Positions 24,937-37,379 of a DNA stretch of 64,000 nt are shown piece by piece (position 1 is the first letter of the stretch; the number at the start of each line of letters is the position of its first letter). The position numbers and the translations under genes are program-made. The stretch is taken from positions 47,551,618 through 47,615,617 of the forward strand of contig JALGQZ010000008.1 of the NCBI GenBank assembly GCA_023105745.1. The letters run 5' to 3'. The stretch comes from Austropuccinia psidii. Taxonomy: Eukaryota > Basidiomycota > Pucciniomycetes > Pucciniales > Sphaerophragmiaceae. The notes under the pieces were generated by a model that saw only the letters and a program-made list of their open reading frames with translations, made no database searches and had not been told where the DNA came from.

Positions 24937-25295
24937 TTAAGCTTCATAAAATGTGGTGGAATTCCTGAAACATTGAGTGAGCCCATATATTAAACTTGAT
25001 ATAGCTTTGATGGATCTTCATCAACTGGATCAAAGTTGACTAATGTAAAATTCTGTTCTGGAAGGGTATCAAGTATTAATTGGTTTAGTAGCTCCACTGA
25101 TAAATTCAATGGAGCTAAAAGGGTCTGTTATTCAAAAAACCTTGATTATTATACATTTATTCAATATGTGGAGAATTATGTTAAATAAAAATATTCAGTG
25201 AATCTTTCTAACAGCTTTCACTAATTCCCATTTATCTCATAAGCACAATAATACCCTTTGGTCAATAAAATCCATCTTTAATTTTGATTGGAAAA

Positions 25296-25640
25296 TGTAA
25301 GGTTTGACTAAAAAAAAATAAGTAAAAATTACTAATAGTTTACTTATTTTACTCTAAATTCCCTAATAATAATTAAAATAATTCAAATGATAAGATATTA
25401 TTTTAGCTGTGAAATGAAATAGATTATATTCTTTATAAAGAATAAATAATATAATAAAATTAATATATTGATAAAATATTGAATATTATTATTGTTAAAA
25501 AAAAATAATAATTTCCTAAAAAATTGTGAATTAATAACAAAAAACAATTTACAACAATAAAGATATATAGTGATATAAATAGTATTTTTATTGATAAAGG
25601 AATAAATAAAGAATAATAATATAGAGAAATAATATAGTAA
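25296..25640 (-). mobile_element. Family-C LTR fragment
   Basis: The stretch begins TGTAAGGTTTGACTA and follows the first ~345 bp of the LTR at 52673 (AAAATAAGTAAA block, CTATTTATAT-like blocks) before the similarity is lost. Gag-pol sense is minus. The end is approximate. Confidence 0.6.
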
Positions 25641-27283
25641 TATGAAATGAATGTCACATGGGCTCTTTGAAGTGAAGAGGGCCTGGAACTCAGTAAACTG
25701 GAGCTCACTTATGGAGGGCTCAAGGATGGAATAAGATTGAATACACTTACAAGTGTAATAAAGATAGAATTGCCAATAGAATAAACATAAAAAAGTAGAA
25801 ACAAACGAAATAAGAGTAAATAATAAAAGAGCCAGCCACATACAAGTCCAAGTACACTGATTAAACTTTTCAGAAAGAAAGAGAAGGGTTAATAAGGATA
25901 TGGCCACCACAACTCTACTGAACAGGTGAGGAAATGCACAGACCAACTTAAAACCAATAAATATAATACCAAAAATAAAAGTAGGAATATTTAGTAAATA
26001 ATCAATAAAATATATTAATTAACTTGGGAAAAGTCCCCAGAGGGAGGAAGAGGGGCTGGTATATGTGAGAATCCACCAGCCCTGATTCAAAGAGTGAATT
26101 TTCTTGAGAGGAATCTTCATTTGAATCGATTTGAATAATACAGTGCCTGTATGGATGTACAGGGTCTGTAAAAGAGGTGTGGTAGAGCTGGGTGATCATA
26201 CAGTTTCAGTATTGTTAATCCAAAACTTTATTTGGAATATCCAGCCTGTACAAGTGTTGGCAGGCTGTATTAATGAACCAAGCTGTATTCCTGTTTCAGA
26301 AAGAAGATTTGCTGAAACTAATTACTGATACACATACTGGATTTGCTGGTTTGATGAGTTTGAGTGGGGCTAAGATTGAATACCCTTACCCCTGGATAAT
26401 GGCTGTGACAGTATTCCTCTCTTGATACTGGTGGGCTCCTGAACACCATAATATCCTGCCACTCTTGAGTGTCATCCCCAATTCCCCACAAGATTTCTAA
26501 AACCTTCAAATTTTAATTTCTTTTACTCTTGACCATTATCCTGAAAATCTCTCCCCTAATTCTCCTTCTTCTTTCTTCCTTCATTTTAAAAGACATCTTT
26601 CTTAATTAAGTAAGTGATTTCCCTTCTTGAGTTATTCCCCACCTGGAGTATTTTTCTGATTTGAATCAAGGAGTGTTGGTGTTAATGGACTGAATCCCAA
26701 AATGAAGGCCACCATGATATCCAGCTTGAAAAATGGTGAAGAATGGCTATATTAATGCCTAGCCACCCCCAAGAATTGGCCATAACCTCTTGAGGCCTCT
26801 TCTTGCACCATATACTTCAACATGCATATTTGAAAAGAGGGTCTTTTCCTCATGATTCTTGAAGAAATGGGCCCAAATGGCATTTTGAGGTCATTTGAGT
26901 ACTATGTGGTTCATTCCTTGTCCTTGCAATCCCATGGAATTTTGCTTGAAATCCTGAAATTTGGCCATTTTTGGTTTTTATGGCCCACAGTCCATGGGGG
27001 ATATGGGTGTTCCCAAGGACCAATTTGGCCCCCCTGAACCAAATTTTTCTGAGGTTACAGGGGGTCCAAAGGATCATTTAGAGTGGTTTTGGACCTTATG
27101 GCCCGGACCCATTGAGGATGGTCCAGGGCCATGAAGAATAGTGACCTCCCCAGACTTGAAGGGGAGGTCCTGGCTTCTTGATTGGGGCTCAAGACAATCT
27201 TGGAGCTCTACATTGAGGACCTTGAGGGGGACATAAATGGATTTATGGCCCCAAATATCTATGAAATCCATATCTGACTGAAT
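25641..27283. other. Mixed-composition DNA, no recognised gene
   Basis: This holds short ORFs on both strands (for example 26002-26199, 26318-26509, 26850-27077 and 27074-27325). The last ~430 bases are GC-richer and open on both strands, which I associate from memory with dispersed repeats in rust genomes. A 182-codon ORF at 25398-25946 (minus) straddles the LTR fragment and is hydrophobic because of its A+T content. Confidence 0.35.
27143..27169. repeat. Hairpin, 9-bp perfect stem
   Basis: GACCTCCCC (27143-27151) pairs exactly with GGGGAGGTC (27161-27169) around a 9-base loop. It lies in a GC-rich patch 120 bases from the target site of element A and is not followed by a T run. Confidence 0.85.
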
Positions 27284-27288
27284 GATTT

Positions 27289-29117
27289 TGTAAGGTGTGG
27301 ATATGAAACTTTGATTAAAAATCAAGTACTTTTCCTGTCCTCAAAATTTGTATAAGGTAAAATTCAGTTAAAAATAGTATGAAATATTATTTTTAAGAGA
27401 AAACACGCCAATTTTATTGTTTATAACTTTATTAGTATAAAAAAATAATATAAAAATTTATTGTTTTACCAACAATAAAGATTTATCCCAAAAAAATACT
27501 CTACAAGAGATATTTTAAGGCTACAAAAGAAATTTCTTCAAGAGCAATTTCAATTGGAATTAATTGAGCAAAGAACTGCAAGCAATTAATTAAAGAACAA
27601 AGTCTTTAAAAAGAATATTAAAGAGAAAACACGCCCAAAAGTGACCAGAGTGAATTTGGAAACAAAGTGACAAAGTTTACAGTGATGAAAGATGCTTTAA
27701 TTCACTTTTGGGGTGGTTCAGGGGTAAAAATGATTATAAGAGTTACAAACAATGATTATAATGATTTTTTCACGTGGTTAAAGGGATTAAAATGATTTAA
27801 AAGTGGTGGTTGGAATCTTTTATTGATTGGTTTAACAGTTTTAAACTAATTAATAAAAGGAAAAGATTCTAACATGAAGAGAAAAGTGGGGCAAAGAAGA
27901 CATTCTTTTATAGCCATCAATTCTCTTACTCCAAAAGTGAAATTTACTCTTGTCAGTCGTGAAAAACAGTCTGACAACAGAAAAGCCAATTATGGCATCA
28001 TTGAACCCTGGTTTAGACCAAAAAAGGGCTGGTTTAAGCCATTTTTAGTCATTTTAGACCCTTAAATCAGCCATTACTATAGCAATACCAGGCCTAGAGC
28101 CTTCAAAAAACGTCAGAATGTGTGTCAGAGGCGTAGAAACCAGTTAAAACTGTTTTTATTATGATTGTTTTATCTTAAGGGTAGTTTTACCCTCTTGGCA
28201 ACAGCTAAAACTACCCCAGTTGGTATCAAAACCTCATCATCAATTGAGTCCACAGACCCTGTAACTCAATTCCAGGCCAAAAGTGATGAACTTTTGCGTG
28301 AATTTTGACATCCCATGCTTGTCAGCAAGGATTTTGGGGGTCTAGCTCCCCCTTAGAGCTGGAGTTCCTTTTCCCCCCCAAATTTAATCTTTCCAATTTA
28401 TTTTTCCTTTAATTCCTCATCATATATTATACTTATACTTTACATATGTAATTCAATTCAATTGTACAGTACAATACAGTAATAATTGACACCTCATATG
28501 TAAATCAAAGTTCACTTATGTAATACACGCGCACATTTTGACATTTCAATTGAATTCAATTGAAAATACTTCAATTCCTCATAACTTCTAAACTAAACAC
28601 AACACCTCAATTTTAACACAAAATTTGATGGTTAAAACCTCATGTGGTGTGAATTAAATTAAGGTTTTGAGGATTTTCAACTTTTGTATTGAAAATACTA
28701 AAAACTTAATTTAAGCTTATTTAGAGTTGAGTTACAAGAATTTCACTCAGAGGTGACCCCACCTGATTTTTTATGAGGAATCCAATGGTGAAATAATTTT
28801 TATATGTTTATTTATTGGATATAAAGTTATAATAATTTTTATTTAACTTTTTTCCAAATTTATTTATTTTTTCACAATTTTTGTTAAAATTTCATTTTTA
28901 CTTAATTTTTTCAAGTATAAATGTAATTTTATACTTACAAAATTTTAATGTATTTTTAGTTTTAAATTGTAATTAATATTTTTATTTTTAATATAATTTT
29001 ATATTTATATTTTGATTTTTATCTTAATAATATAAATAAATTTATTTTATTTATATTAATATGTTAATTTTGTATTTGTGGTCTTTTGGGTATATGAAAT
29101 TACCTCTAAGGCTCACA
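27289..29117 (-). mobile_element. 3' LTR of element A
   Basis: 1829 bp, from TGTAAGGTGTGGATATG to GCTCACA on the plus strand. Gag-pol sense is minus, so this is the 3' copy. It contains the 63-codon antisense ORF at 27874-28065. Confidence 0.95.
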
Positions 29118-29140
29118 TTCCCTCCCCCTAAAAAAGAATA
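29118..29140 (-). promoter_or_regulatory. Polypurine tract of element A
   Basis: Read on the minus strand, a T run and AGGGGGAGGGAA directly precede the 3' LTR start TGTGAGCC. This is the expected site and composition for the plus-strand DNA primer. Element D has a near-identical tract at 61990-62007. Confidence 0.85.
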
Positions 29141-32100
29141 TTACTTTGTAATATTGGTGTTTCTAGTGTGTCTGAATCTTCTGAGGAGTTTGGTAGCTTC
29201 TGGTATATCTTTTTCTTCTAACCATTCATCTTCACAAGTTGGGTCACTGTACCTAACAAGGTATTCCCTTACTTTCTTGGTTCTTAATTTCCTTTCTTTA
29301 AGAACTTTGGTAATTTTCTTAGCACCAGATGTCTCAATAGGAGGTATAACTTGGGGAATCTTATTCCTCAAGGGAAATTTCTCAGCATCACTAGATTTAT
29401 ATGGCTTTATCAAGCTTACTGGAAATGTAGGGTGCTTATTGCTAAGTTCTTCAGATAACTCTACTTCAGCAGCATTCTCTCCATGGAGGGCCTTAATCAC
29501 AAAAGGTCCTGCAAAGGAGTCTTTTAACTTTTTACATCCTTTGATTTTATTGAAGTTAGTGGTGGATACAAGAACTAGGTCCCCCACTTTGAAATCTGGA
29601 GTTGCATGTGATTTATCCCATTTGTCTTTAGCATATGCAAAAGAGTCCTCCATGCACCTTACTGCATGCTTTCTAGCTTTGTCTAGCATTCCTTTGAAGC
29701 TAGCAGCTGTGGGATGTATTTCAATTAAGTCTTTCCTCAAGGAATCTTGGGGTAACTTGGGGTTCCATCCTTTTTCTAGAATAGCAGGAGTCTGATTGGT
29801 ACTAGCATGGATTGATGTTTTATATGCTAATTCCAGTGCTGGTAACAGAGTACACCAATCATGGGTAAATCCATCACAATCTTTGAATTCAAGGCCATAT
29901 GCACAAAATCTTCTCACCATGTCCTCTAAGGTTTGGATCATTCTTTCAGCCAGGCCATCAGTTTGTGGGTGGTAGGCTGTAGAGAAAGACAGTTTAGTGC
30001 CAAATAATTGGTGAAGATTTGTCCATAGTGCTGAAGTGAATTTGGGATCTCTCTCACTGATGATATTTGTAAATATCCCAGTCCATGACACTACTCTATT
30101 CCATATCAGAAGAGCTGTATCCATGGCTGTATCATCTTTGTGACATGGTAAAAAGATTGGAGTTTTACTGAATCTGTCCACAATTACTAGGCAAGCATTA
30201 TAGCTCCTGTCACCTCCTGGTGGTAGGCCAGTTACCCAATCCATATGGAAAATTTCCCAAGGTCTGTTTGGTTCTTGGATTTTCATCATATTTCCAAGTC
30301 TTTTGCCAGTGGATTTATTTGCCTTTTGGCATCTGTCACAGGTTTTGCAATACTCTGCAACATCTTTTTGCCACATTGGCCACCATATGCAGGTTTTCAC
30401 TTTCTCTCTTGTTCTGTCTTCAGAAAGATGTCCTGAAAAGGGACTATCATGGCATTCTTTCAGTACAAGATTGATTAATGACCTGTCTACAACTGTCATG
30501 ACACATGTGTGCTTGGTTCTGTGGTAAATTATACCATCCAGTAGGTGAAATCTTCCTTCATTATAAGATTTTCTCCATACTTCATCCAAGGCATGTATTA
30601 GAGAGTTGTCTTTACAGTCTTTGTTAAGTAATTGGCATAAGATGCTACAATTATTATCTTGAGTGTAACTATTTCTGACTTCTTCAAAGAAGGTGGTGTT
30701 CAAGTCTGTAACACTTATTCCTTCTATTGGAATTTGTGGTGAAGTTTCTTCTGGAACATAAGCAGGATTATCAATGTTATTTGGTAGTGGCCATCTGCTT
30801 AGTCCATCTGCATTCTTATGAATATTACCATCCTTATGAACAATAGTCATATTGCCTCTGTATTCTTGTATGGCTATTTGCCATCTGAGCATGTGTCTGT
30901 TAGGTGTTTTCATGTTCAAAAGTGATTTCACAGCTGTACAATCTGTTATTACTTCAAAAACACATCCCTCTAAGAAATAGTTCAATTTCTCCAAGGCCCA
31001 GACAAGGCATAGACATTCCATTTGACTTGCTCCATATCTGGCTTCAGTTGGTTTGATTTGCCTGGATATGAAACATATTGGTCCTTCTACAGGTTTGTCA
31101 TTTATGATTTGAACTTGGTGAAGTGCAGCACCCAGTCCATCCCCTGATGCATCAATATACAGTTTGAAAGGCAATTTAAAGTCTGGAATCAATAAGAGTG
31201 GAGCAGTGGTCAATTCTTTTCTTAGAGACTCAAAAGCTTTGACTCTGTCAACAGTCATCTCAAACACTGTGTCTTTGTCACACAACTTATAAAGTGGTCT
31301 AGCTATGGATGCAAAATCTTTAATGTGTTGCCTGTAATATCCTGCAAAACCTAAGAATGACTGAATTTCCTTCTTATTCTGAGGCATGGGTTTTAACAAT
31401 ACTGCAGCAACTTTGTTTTTGTCAATTCCAAGGGACAAACCAGATACAACATGTCCTAGTGCTTTAAGTTCTTTAAATCCAAAATGACATTTCTTCAAGG
31501 AGATTTTCATGTTTACTGATTGAATTTTTGTCAAAACTCTTGATAATCTGTACATGTGCTCCTCCCAAGTCTTTGAACAGATAATAATGTCATCAATGTA
31601 AATGATTAACCATCCCTCTGAGAGTTCTTCAGGGAAGATTTCATTCATCATTCTTTGGAAGTGTGAAGGTGCATTTTTGATACCAAAGGGCATCCTTAAG
31701 TATTCATACACTCCACAATGAACAATAATTCTCAAGTATTTTCTTGCTCTTGGTGTTACCACATTTTGATGGAATCCTTTAAGGGCATCCATAGTGGTTA
31801 TATACACTGCTTGAGATATTTGAGTAAGGGCAATTTGGATTTTTGGTATTGGGTATCTGTCTGGAACAGTGTAAGTGTTCAGAGCTCTAAAGTCCCCAAC
31901 CATTCTGGATTTTCCATTATGCCACGCCACTATGACTGGTGTAGTTATTTCTACTTCCTCATTGTGGCCTACTTTTCTTATTACACCAAGGTCTAGAAGT
32001 TCTTTGATATGAATTTCTAGAGCTTCTCTTGATTTTGGACTTGCTGGATAAGCAGGTCTTCTTAAGAGTGGTGGATAAGGCCTCTCAATGTTAAGAATGA

Positions 32101-35100
32101 TGTCAACTTCATGACCAATAATTGCTCCCAGAGGTTCTTTGTCTGTAGCAAATGCTCCTTTGTGGTCATACAAAAGGGAAGAAAGTTCATTTTCTTGTTT
32201 ATCAGTCAGATGAAGGCTTATCTCAGCCTCATTTAACTGTTCAGACTTGAATTTTTCTAACTCTAAGTTGACTGGTGATACTTTGTTTACTGTAATTTGT
32301 CTTTTAAATGGTAAAAAGGCAAATTTCTGGCGCTTATTGTCCCCAATTGTAAAGTATCTGTCTTTGTTATTATGTAAATCTATCCCATACATGATCAAAT
32401 AGTCATTTCCCAATATAAAATGGGTACTAGAGCAATTTTCCATAACAACAAATTCAACTGTGATCCTTAAATTCCCATTTATGTGTGGGAATATGACATT
32501 GGTCTCAAAGATTCCCAATGCTTTCTGTAAGGTGTGGATATGAAACTTTGATTAAAAATCAAGTACTTTTCCTGTCCTCAAAATTTGTATAAGGTAAAAA
32601 TTCAGTTAAAAATAGTATGAAATATTATTTTTAAGAGAAAACACGCCAATTTTATTGTTTATAACTTTATTAGTATGAAACAATAATATAGAAATTTATT
32701 GTTTTACCAACAATAAAGATTTATCCAAAAAATACTCTACAAGAGATATTTTAAGGCTACAAAAGAAATTTCTTCAAGAGCAATTTCAATTGGAATTAAT
32801 TGAGCAAAGAACTGCAAGCAATTAATTAAAGAACAAAGTCTTTAAAAAGAATATTAAAGAGAAAACACGCCCAAAAGTGACCAGAGTGAATTTGGAAACA
32901 AAGTGACAAAGTTAACAGTGATGAAAGATGCTTTAATTCACTTTTGGGGTGGTTCAGGGGTAAAAATGATTATAAGAGTTACAAACAATGATTATAATGA
33001 TTTTTTCACGTGGTTAAAAAGATTAAAATGATTTAAAAGTGGTGGTTGGAATCTTTGATTGATTGGTTTAACAGTTTAAACTAATTAATAAAAGGAAAAA
33101 GATTCTAACATGAAGAGAAAAGTGGGGCAAAGAAGACATTCTTTTATAGCCATCAATTCTCTTACTCCAAAAGTAAAATTTACTCTTGTCAGTCGTGAAA
33201 AACAGTCTGACAACAGAAAAACCAATTATGGCATCATTGAACCCTGGTTTAGACCAAAAAGGGCTGGTTTAAGCCATTTTTAGCCATTTTTAGCCATTTT
33301 AGACCCTTAAATCAGCCATTACTATAGCAATACCAGGCCTAGAGCCTTCAAAACACGTCAGAATGTGTGTCAGAGGCGTAGAAACCAGTTAAAACTGTTT
33401 TTATTATGATTGTTTTATCTTAAGGGTAGTTTTACCTTCTTGGCAACAGCTAAAACTACCCCAGTTGGTATCAAAACCTCATCATCAATTGAGTCCACAG
33501 ACCCTGTAACTCAATTCCAGGCCAAAAGTGATGAACTTTTGCGTGAATTTTGACATCCCACGCCTGTCAGCAAGGATTTTGGGGGTCTAGCTCCCCCTTA
33601 GAGCTGGAGTTCCTTTTCCCCCCCAAATTTAATCTTTCCAATTTATTTTTCCTTTAATTCCTCATCATGTATTATACTTATAATTTACACATGTAATTCA
33701 ATTCAATTGTACAGTACAATACAGTAATAATTGACACCTCATATGTAAATCAAAGTTCACTTATGTAATACACGCGCACATTTTGACATTTCAATTGAAT
33801 TCAATTGAAAATACTTTAATTCCTCATAACTTCTAAACTAAACACAACACCTCAATTTTAACACAAAAATTGATGGTTAACACCACATGTGGTGTGAATT
33901 AAATTAAGGTTTTGAGGATTTTCAACTTTTGTATTGAAAATACTAAAAACTTAATTTAAGCTTATTTAGAGTTGAGTTACAAAAATTTCACTCAGAGGTG
34001 ACCCCACCTGATTTTTTATGAGGAATCCAATGGTGAAATAAAATTTATATGTTTATTTATTTGATAAAAAGTTATAATAAATTTTATTTAACTTTTTTCC
34101 AAATTTATTTATTTTTTCACAATTTTGTTAAAATTTCATTTTTACTTAAATTTTTCAAGTATAAATGTAATTTTATATTTACAAAATTTAAAGTAATTTT
34201 ATTTTTAAACTATAATTAATTTTTTATTTTTAATATAATTTTATATTTATATTTTTTATTTTTATTTTAATAATATAAATAAATTTATTTTATTTATATT
34301 AATATGTTATTTTTTATATTTGTGGTCTTTTGGGTATATGAAATTACCTCTAAGGCTCACACTTTCATTGGGTTACTTGCACTGTTGAATTTTATACCAT
34401 CAATTGGTAACAATTGGTCTTCAAAATTTGGCACAGAAGTCTTAAGAAAGGATTTCCCAACACAAGAGCAGAAGGCTCCTGGGTCAAGCAAAAGTTTGGT
34501 GGGCTTGTTGTCAATCACCACTTCTGTTATACAGGAGCTACCAGCTGTATAACCTTTTCCTCTGTTTGGTTTTGTCTTCATAAGTTGTGCATCTTGAACT
34601 TTTGATAAATCAACTTGACCATTGCTCAATTGTGGTAAGTGGGAATAAGATTCCATGATGTCAAAAGTGGCATTGATATTTTCTATATCTTTTGAAGATT
34701 CAGAAAATATGGATGACTTATCATCTGAATTGTCTTCAATTATGTCTTCTTTTTCAACATCTGGTTCCTTTTCAATGTCAATTTCATTGATTTTCCCCCT
34801 CTTTGGACATGTATTGGCTAAATGGGTGGTGCTTTGGCAAATATGGCATTTTCTGACTGTATCTGCAGATTTATATTTAATATTACTAGAATTTTCTTTG
34901 GGGTTTTTGTCCACAGAATATTTCCAAGGTGTATTAAACCTTGTTTTGAGATTCACCCTACTAGAACCAATTTTGGTTCTGGTGGTTACTTCTTCTAGTA
35001 TATTGATAATATCTTCTGCTGAAGATTGTTCAGTAGTCCTGCTTTTGACAGCATGCTCTAAGTCACCTCCACATTGTCTCAGAATTTTTCTATGGATCAT

Positions 35101-36906
35101 AAATTCTGACATGTCAGGATATAATGCTGTTAATCTGTCCTTTTGTTGGCAAAACCATGGTAAAGCTTTGTCTTTATCAGCATTAAATTTGGCAGATTCA
35201 AAGGCTGTTTAAACTTTAAACCTCCAAGCATCATTTGCCCATTTGTTGATGATTTGGGTTTTCCACCAAGTCCAACTCTGGTGTCCATGTGCTTGTCTTA
35301 TTTTGATGTACCATCTGTGAGCTGATCTGGCAAACAAGGTGTTAAACCTGGCTGTTACCAATCTGTCTGGTAATTCAAAATCTTCTTTGATCATGTCAAT
35401 ACCTCTAATGAATTCCATATGGTCATACTCTCCTTCACCATTGAAGTGAGGCCATTCTTTAAGTTTTGGAACTTCTTTCAAGAGTGCTTGGCCCATTGAT
35501 GGTTCCAAGTTATGAAAAGAAGTGGATAATTTATTTTTTAATTGTGAATTATCAGGATCCAATACTTGTGGATTTGAAATTCTTGTGCCCTCATTTTGAT
35601 TTAGAGGTGTAGACATTCTTGGTAAGGTGTTCAGTATTTGTTCAATGTCATTCATTTTACTGTTGCTACACCTTTGGGAATTTCTGTATTCATGTTGAAA
35701 GCTTTGTATTAAATTTATTATTTCAATTTTATACATGTCTTCCTTATGTGTCAGTTCTTGCCATAACTCTGTCTGTCTTGTATTATCAGAAGTGACTTGG
35801 TTCAATTTCATTGATAATTTTGATACTTCTTCTTGTGAAGCATCAAAACACTTTTTCAAGGCAATGGTATATGTCTTTACTTCAGTAAATGAATTTGAAA
35901 TGTCATCAAGGACTTTCTTGTTATCTGTTTTGATAATATTTATGGCTTGTTTAATTCTTGTTTCAATCATGTCATCAATATTGAATTTAGAATATTTATC
36001 TGTTAATTCTTTAATAATGGCAGATTGTTCATTTATTTTAATGTTAGAAGAATTGTCATTATTAGAATTTTTAATTGTTCTTAAAACTTTTTCAAAACAC
36101 ATAAGTGTTTCATTAATTTGGCACAGACTCAGGTTGTTTGTTTTAATGTTGTTACAAATGGTTTCATTTTTATCAGAAAGATGTTTTTTCACGTCATTTA
36201 TAGCATTATACAACTCTGGGATGGAATCAAATATGTCAGAAATCATTTCTGGAACCTTAATCTGGCTTCCTCCTTCTTCTGTAATTCCATCATGGTTCTG
36301 GCCATCTGAAATACATTCTCCATGGCATCCTGCTGAATCTTTGGGATTCTGTAGCCCTGGCTGTAAGGTTTTGGGGCTGGTGCCTTCCCTTTGCCCTTGT
36401 TTGGAGCTTGTGGCTGCTTTTTCACGTTGGAATTGCTGCTGCTGGCCACTGGGGCTGTTTTTGGCACTGGTTTTGGTGGTGGAGGGTTGTTTTTCCTCCA
36501 TTCTAGTGTCAAAAGCATCATGTTTTTCTTCTCCATCAATGGATGCCATCCATTGAGCAATTTGCAAGTGTTGGGATGGCCCAAGAATTTTCTTACTGTC
36601 AGGTAAGAATTCATGCAATTCTTCCACAGGTCTGCAAGGATCTGGTACTCCTTGAATTGAAGTGCATTGTTGTATGCACTGTGCCTGGCTTTGTATATGT
36701 CCACAGAGGCTTGTTGTGGCGGTGTCAGCTCTTTTTGAAGGTAAAATAGTATTATCAGCTTCAGAATGACCCAATTTAGTTGTTTGGAAGTCATCAACTG
36801 ACCCTTTTCCTTCTGTACCTGGTTGGCTTCTGCCATAATCACGTCTATTACCTTTTTGGGAGCTGCTTGAGGGGTTGTAGCTGGCTCCTGACCTGGTTGA
36901 AGGCAT
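29141..36906 (-). pseudogene. Element A pol-frame polyprotein (PR-RT-RNase H-IN), interrupted
   Basis: One frame runs from ATG at 36906 (MPSTRSGASYN) to the stop at 29141, apart from a TAA at 35209-35211 and the solo LTR. Leaving out the 1841 bases of LTR plus duplication restores the frame exactly. The first ~220 codons overlap gag in another frame. Then come a coiled-coil-like region, the WPHFNGEGEYDHMEF segment, a CCHC knuckle (CHICQSTTHLANTC), protease LDPGAFC, RT with YIDD, RNase H, the integrase HHCC finger ([12 protein letters not shown]) and core ([22 protein letters not shown]), and a basic chromodomain-like tail. The pentamer CTTTC flanks the inserted LTR. Changed protease and integrase residues mean it would be inactive even without the breaks. 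Confidence 0.92.
32521..34366 (-). mobile_element. Solo family-A LTR inside element A pol
   Basis: A single LTR (32526-34361, 1836 bp) lies between identical pentamers CTTTC (32521-32525 and 34362-34366). It splits the polyprotein just after the protease, and the protein continues in the same frame on the other side. It differs from the two outer LTRs by more than they differ from each other, including small indels, so it came from a separate later insertion reduced to a solo LTR by recombination between its ends. Confidence 0.95.
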
Positions 36907-37154
36907 AATTATGGTTAAAAAAGGTTTAAAATAGTATTTTTACGTCAAAAACTTACTATTGGCCAAATTTTTAGCTTTCTGAAGGGTATTACTTATGTCC
37001 AAGTTAATTAATTCAGAAGATATTGGTTCAGGCTGGTTATTTTGAGTCACAATAACAGTGCTATTATGATCAGAATTAACAGTACTGGCAGGGATAATGC
37101 TGGTTACTGTTGAGGCTGTTTCAATGTTTTCTTGTCTTACCACGTTGTCAGACA
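36243..37154 (-). CDS. Element A Gag, predicted spliced from three exons
   Basis: Predicted exons, read on the minus strand, are 37154-36957, 36892-36803 and 36730-36243. Intron 1 (64 nt) has donor GTAAGT and acceptor CAACCAG; intron 2 (72 nt) has donor GTCAGT, CTGAT and acceptor AAAAAG. Both introns are phase 1. The joined frame contains the conserved block QQASVDIYKARH, SYLTVRKFLG and LLNGW, a Lys/Pro-rich linker, and YRIPKIQQDAMENVFQMART. The same blocks and intron positions occur in element B. Gag proteins coat RNA and build the particle; no zinc knuckle is in this part, it sits in the pol frame. Left unspliced, intron 2 would encode a hydrophobic stretch (LNWVILKLIILFYL), odd for Gag. 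The first exon starts at an acceptor (TTTTAG|TGTCTGAC); its upstream partner and the start codon are not identified. Splicing is predicted, not shown. Confidence 0.6.
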
Positions 37155-37360
37155 CTAAAATTAATGAAAAAGCCAATTAATTAAGTAAAAAAAAGGTTAT
37201 TTCAAAAAAGAAATAAAAATATAAGCCTCACTTATAATATGAAAAAAAGTTATTTTTTATGGATTTTTTGAATTATAAGTATTTTTTATATGTTTTTAAA
37301 TTTTTCAATATAAGAAAAAAGATTTAAAAAGAGTAAAAAAAATATGTCACAGGTAAAATA
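36907..37360 (-). other. Leader region of element A
   Basis: Between the primer-binding site and the pol-frame ATG lie an AT-rich stretch and the predicted leader exon (37154-36957), which is open as SDNVVRQENIETASTV onward. Intron 1 begins at 36956. A possible upstream donor (A|GTGAGG, near 37226) would create ATG across the junction with the leader exon; this is speculative. Confidence 0.45.
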
Positions 37361-37379
37361 TCACGGCTGGGCCCCCAAA
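37361..37379 (-). promoter_or_regulatory. Primer-binding site of element A
   Basis: Read on the minus strand, TTTGGGGGCCCAGCCGTGA begins immediately after the 5' LTR, where the minus-strand primer binds. It contains TGG, expected to pair with a tRNA CCA end, two bases in. Element B has the same site with two changes. I could not match it to a specific tRNA. Confidence 0.75.

Larger units (their letters stand above)
21590..25295. other. AT-rich DNA with long homopolymer tracts
   Basis: Between 22200 and 24250 the sequence is extremely A+T-rich with many runs of 8-30 T or A. No coding pattern is visible. A 78-codon ORF at 24690-24926 (MNVKESSSWIENWLHLILNG onward) has more even composition than its surroundings but no recognised motif; it ends inside a 24-bp palindrome. 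Confidence 0.5.

Noticed and set aside
25398..25946. 182-codon minus-strand ORF, hydrophobic, looking like a membrane protein
   Set aside because: It spans a family-C LTR fragment and unrelated sequence, and its hydrophobicity follows from A+T-rich codons (Phe, Leu, Ile, Tyr).
29061..29795. 244-codon plus-strand ORF
   Set aside because: It is antisense to the well-supported integrase end of element A and has no motif of its own.
35735..36556. 273-codon plus-strand ORF
   Set aside because: It is antisense to the element A polyprotein; its Ser/Leu/Ile-rich translation mirrors the Asn/Lys/Glu-rich coding strand.
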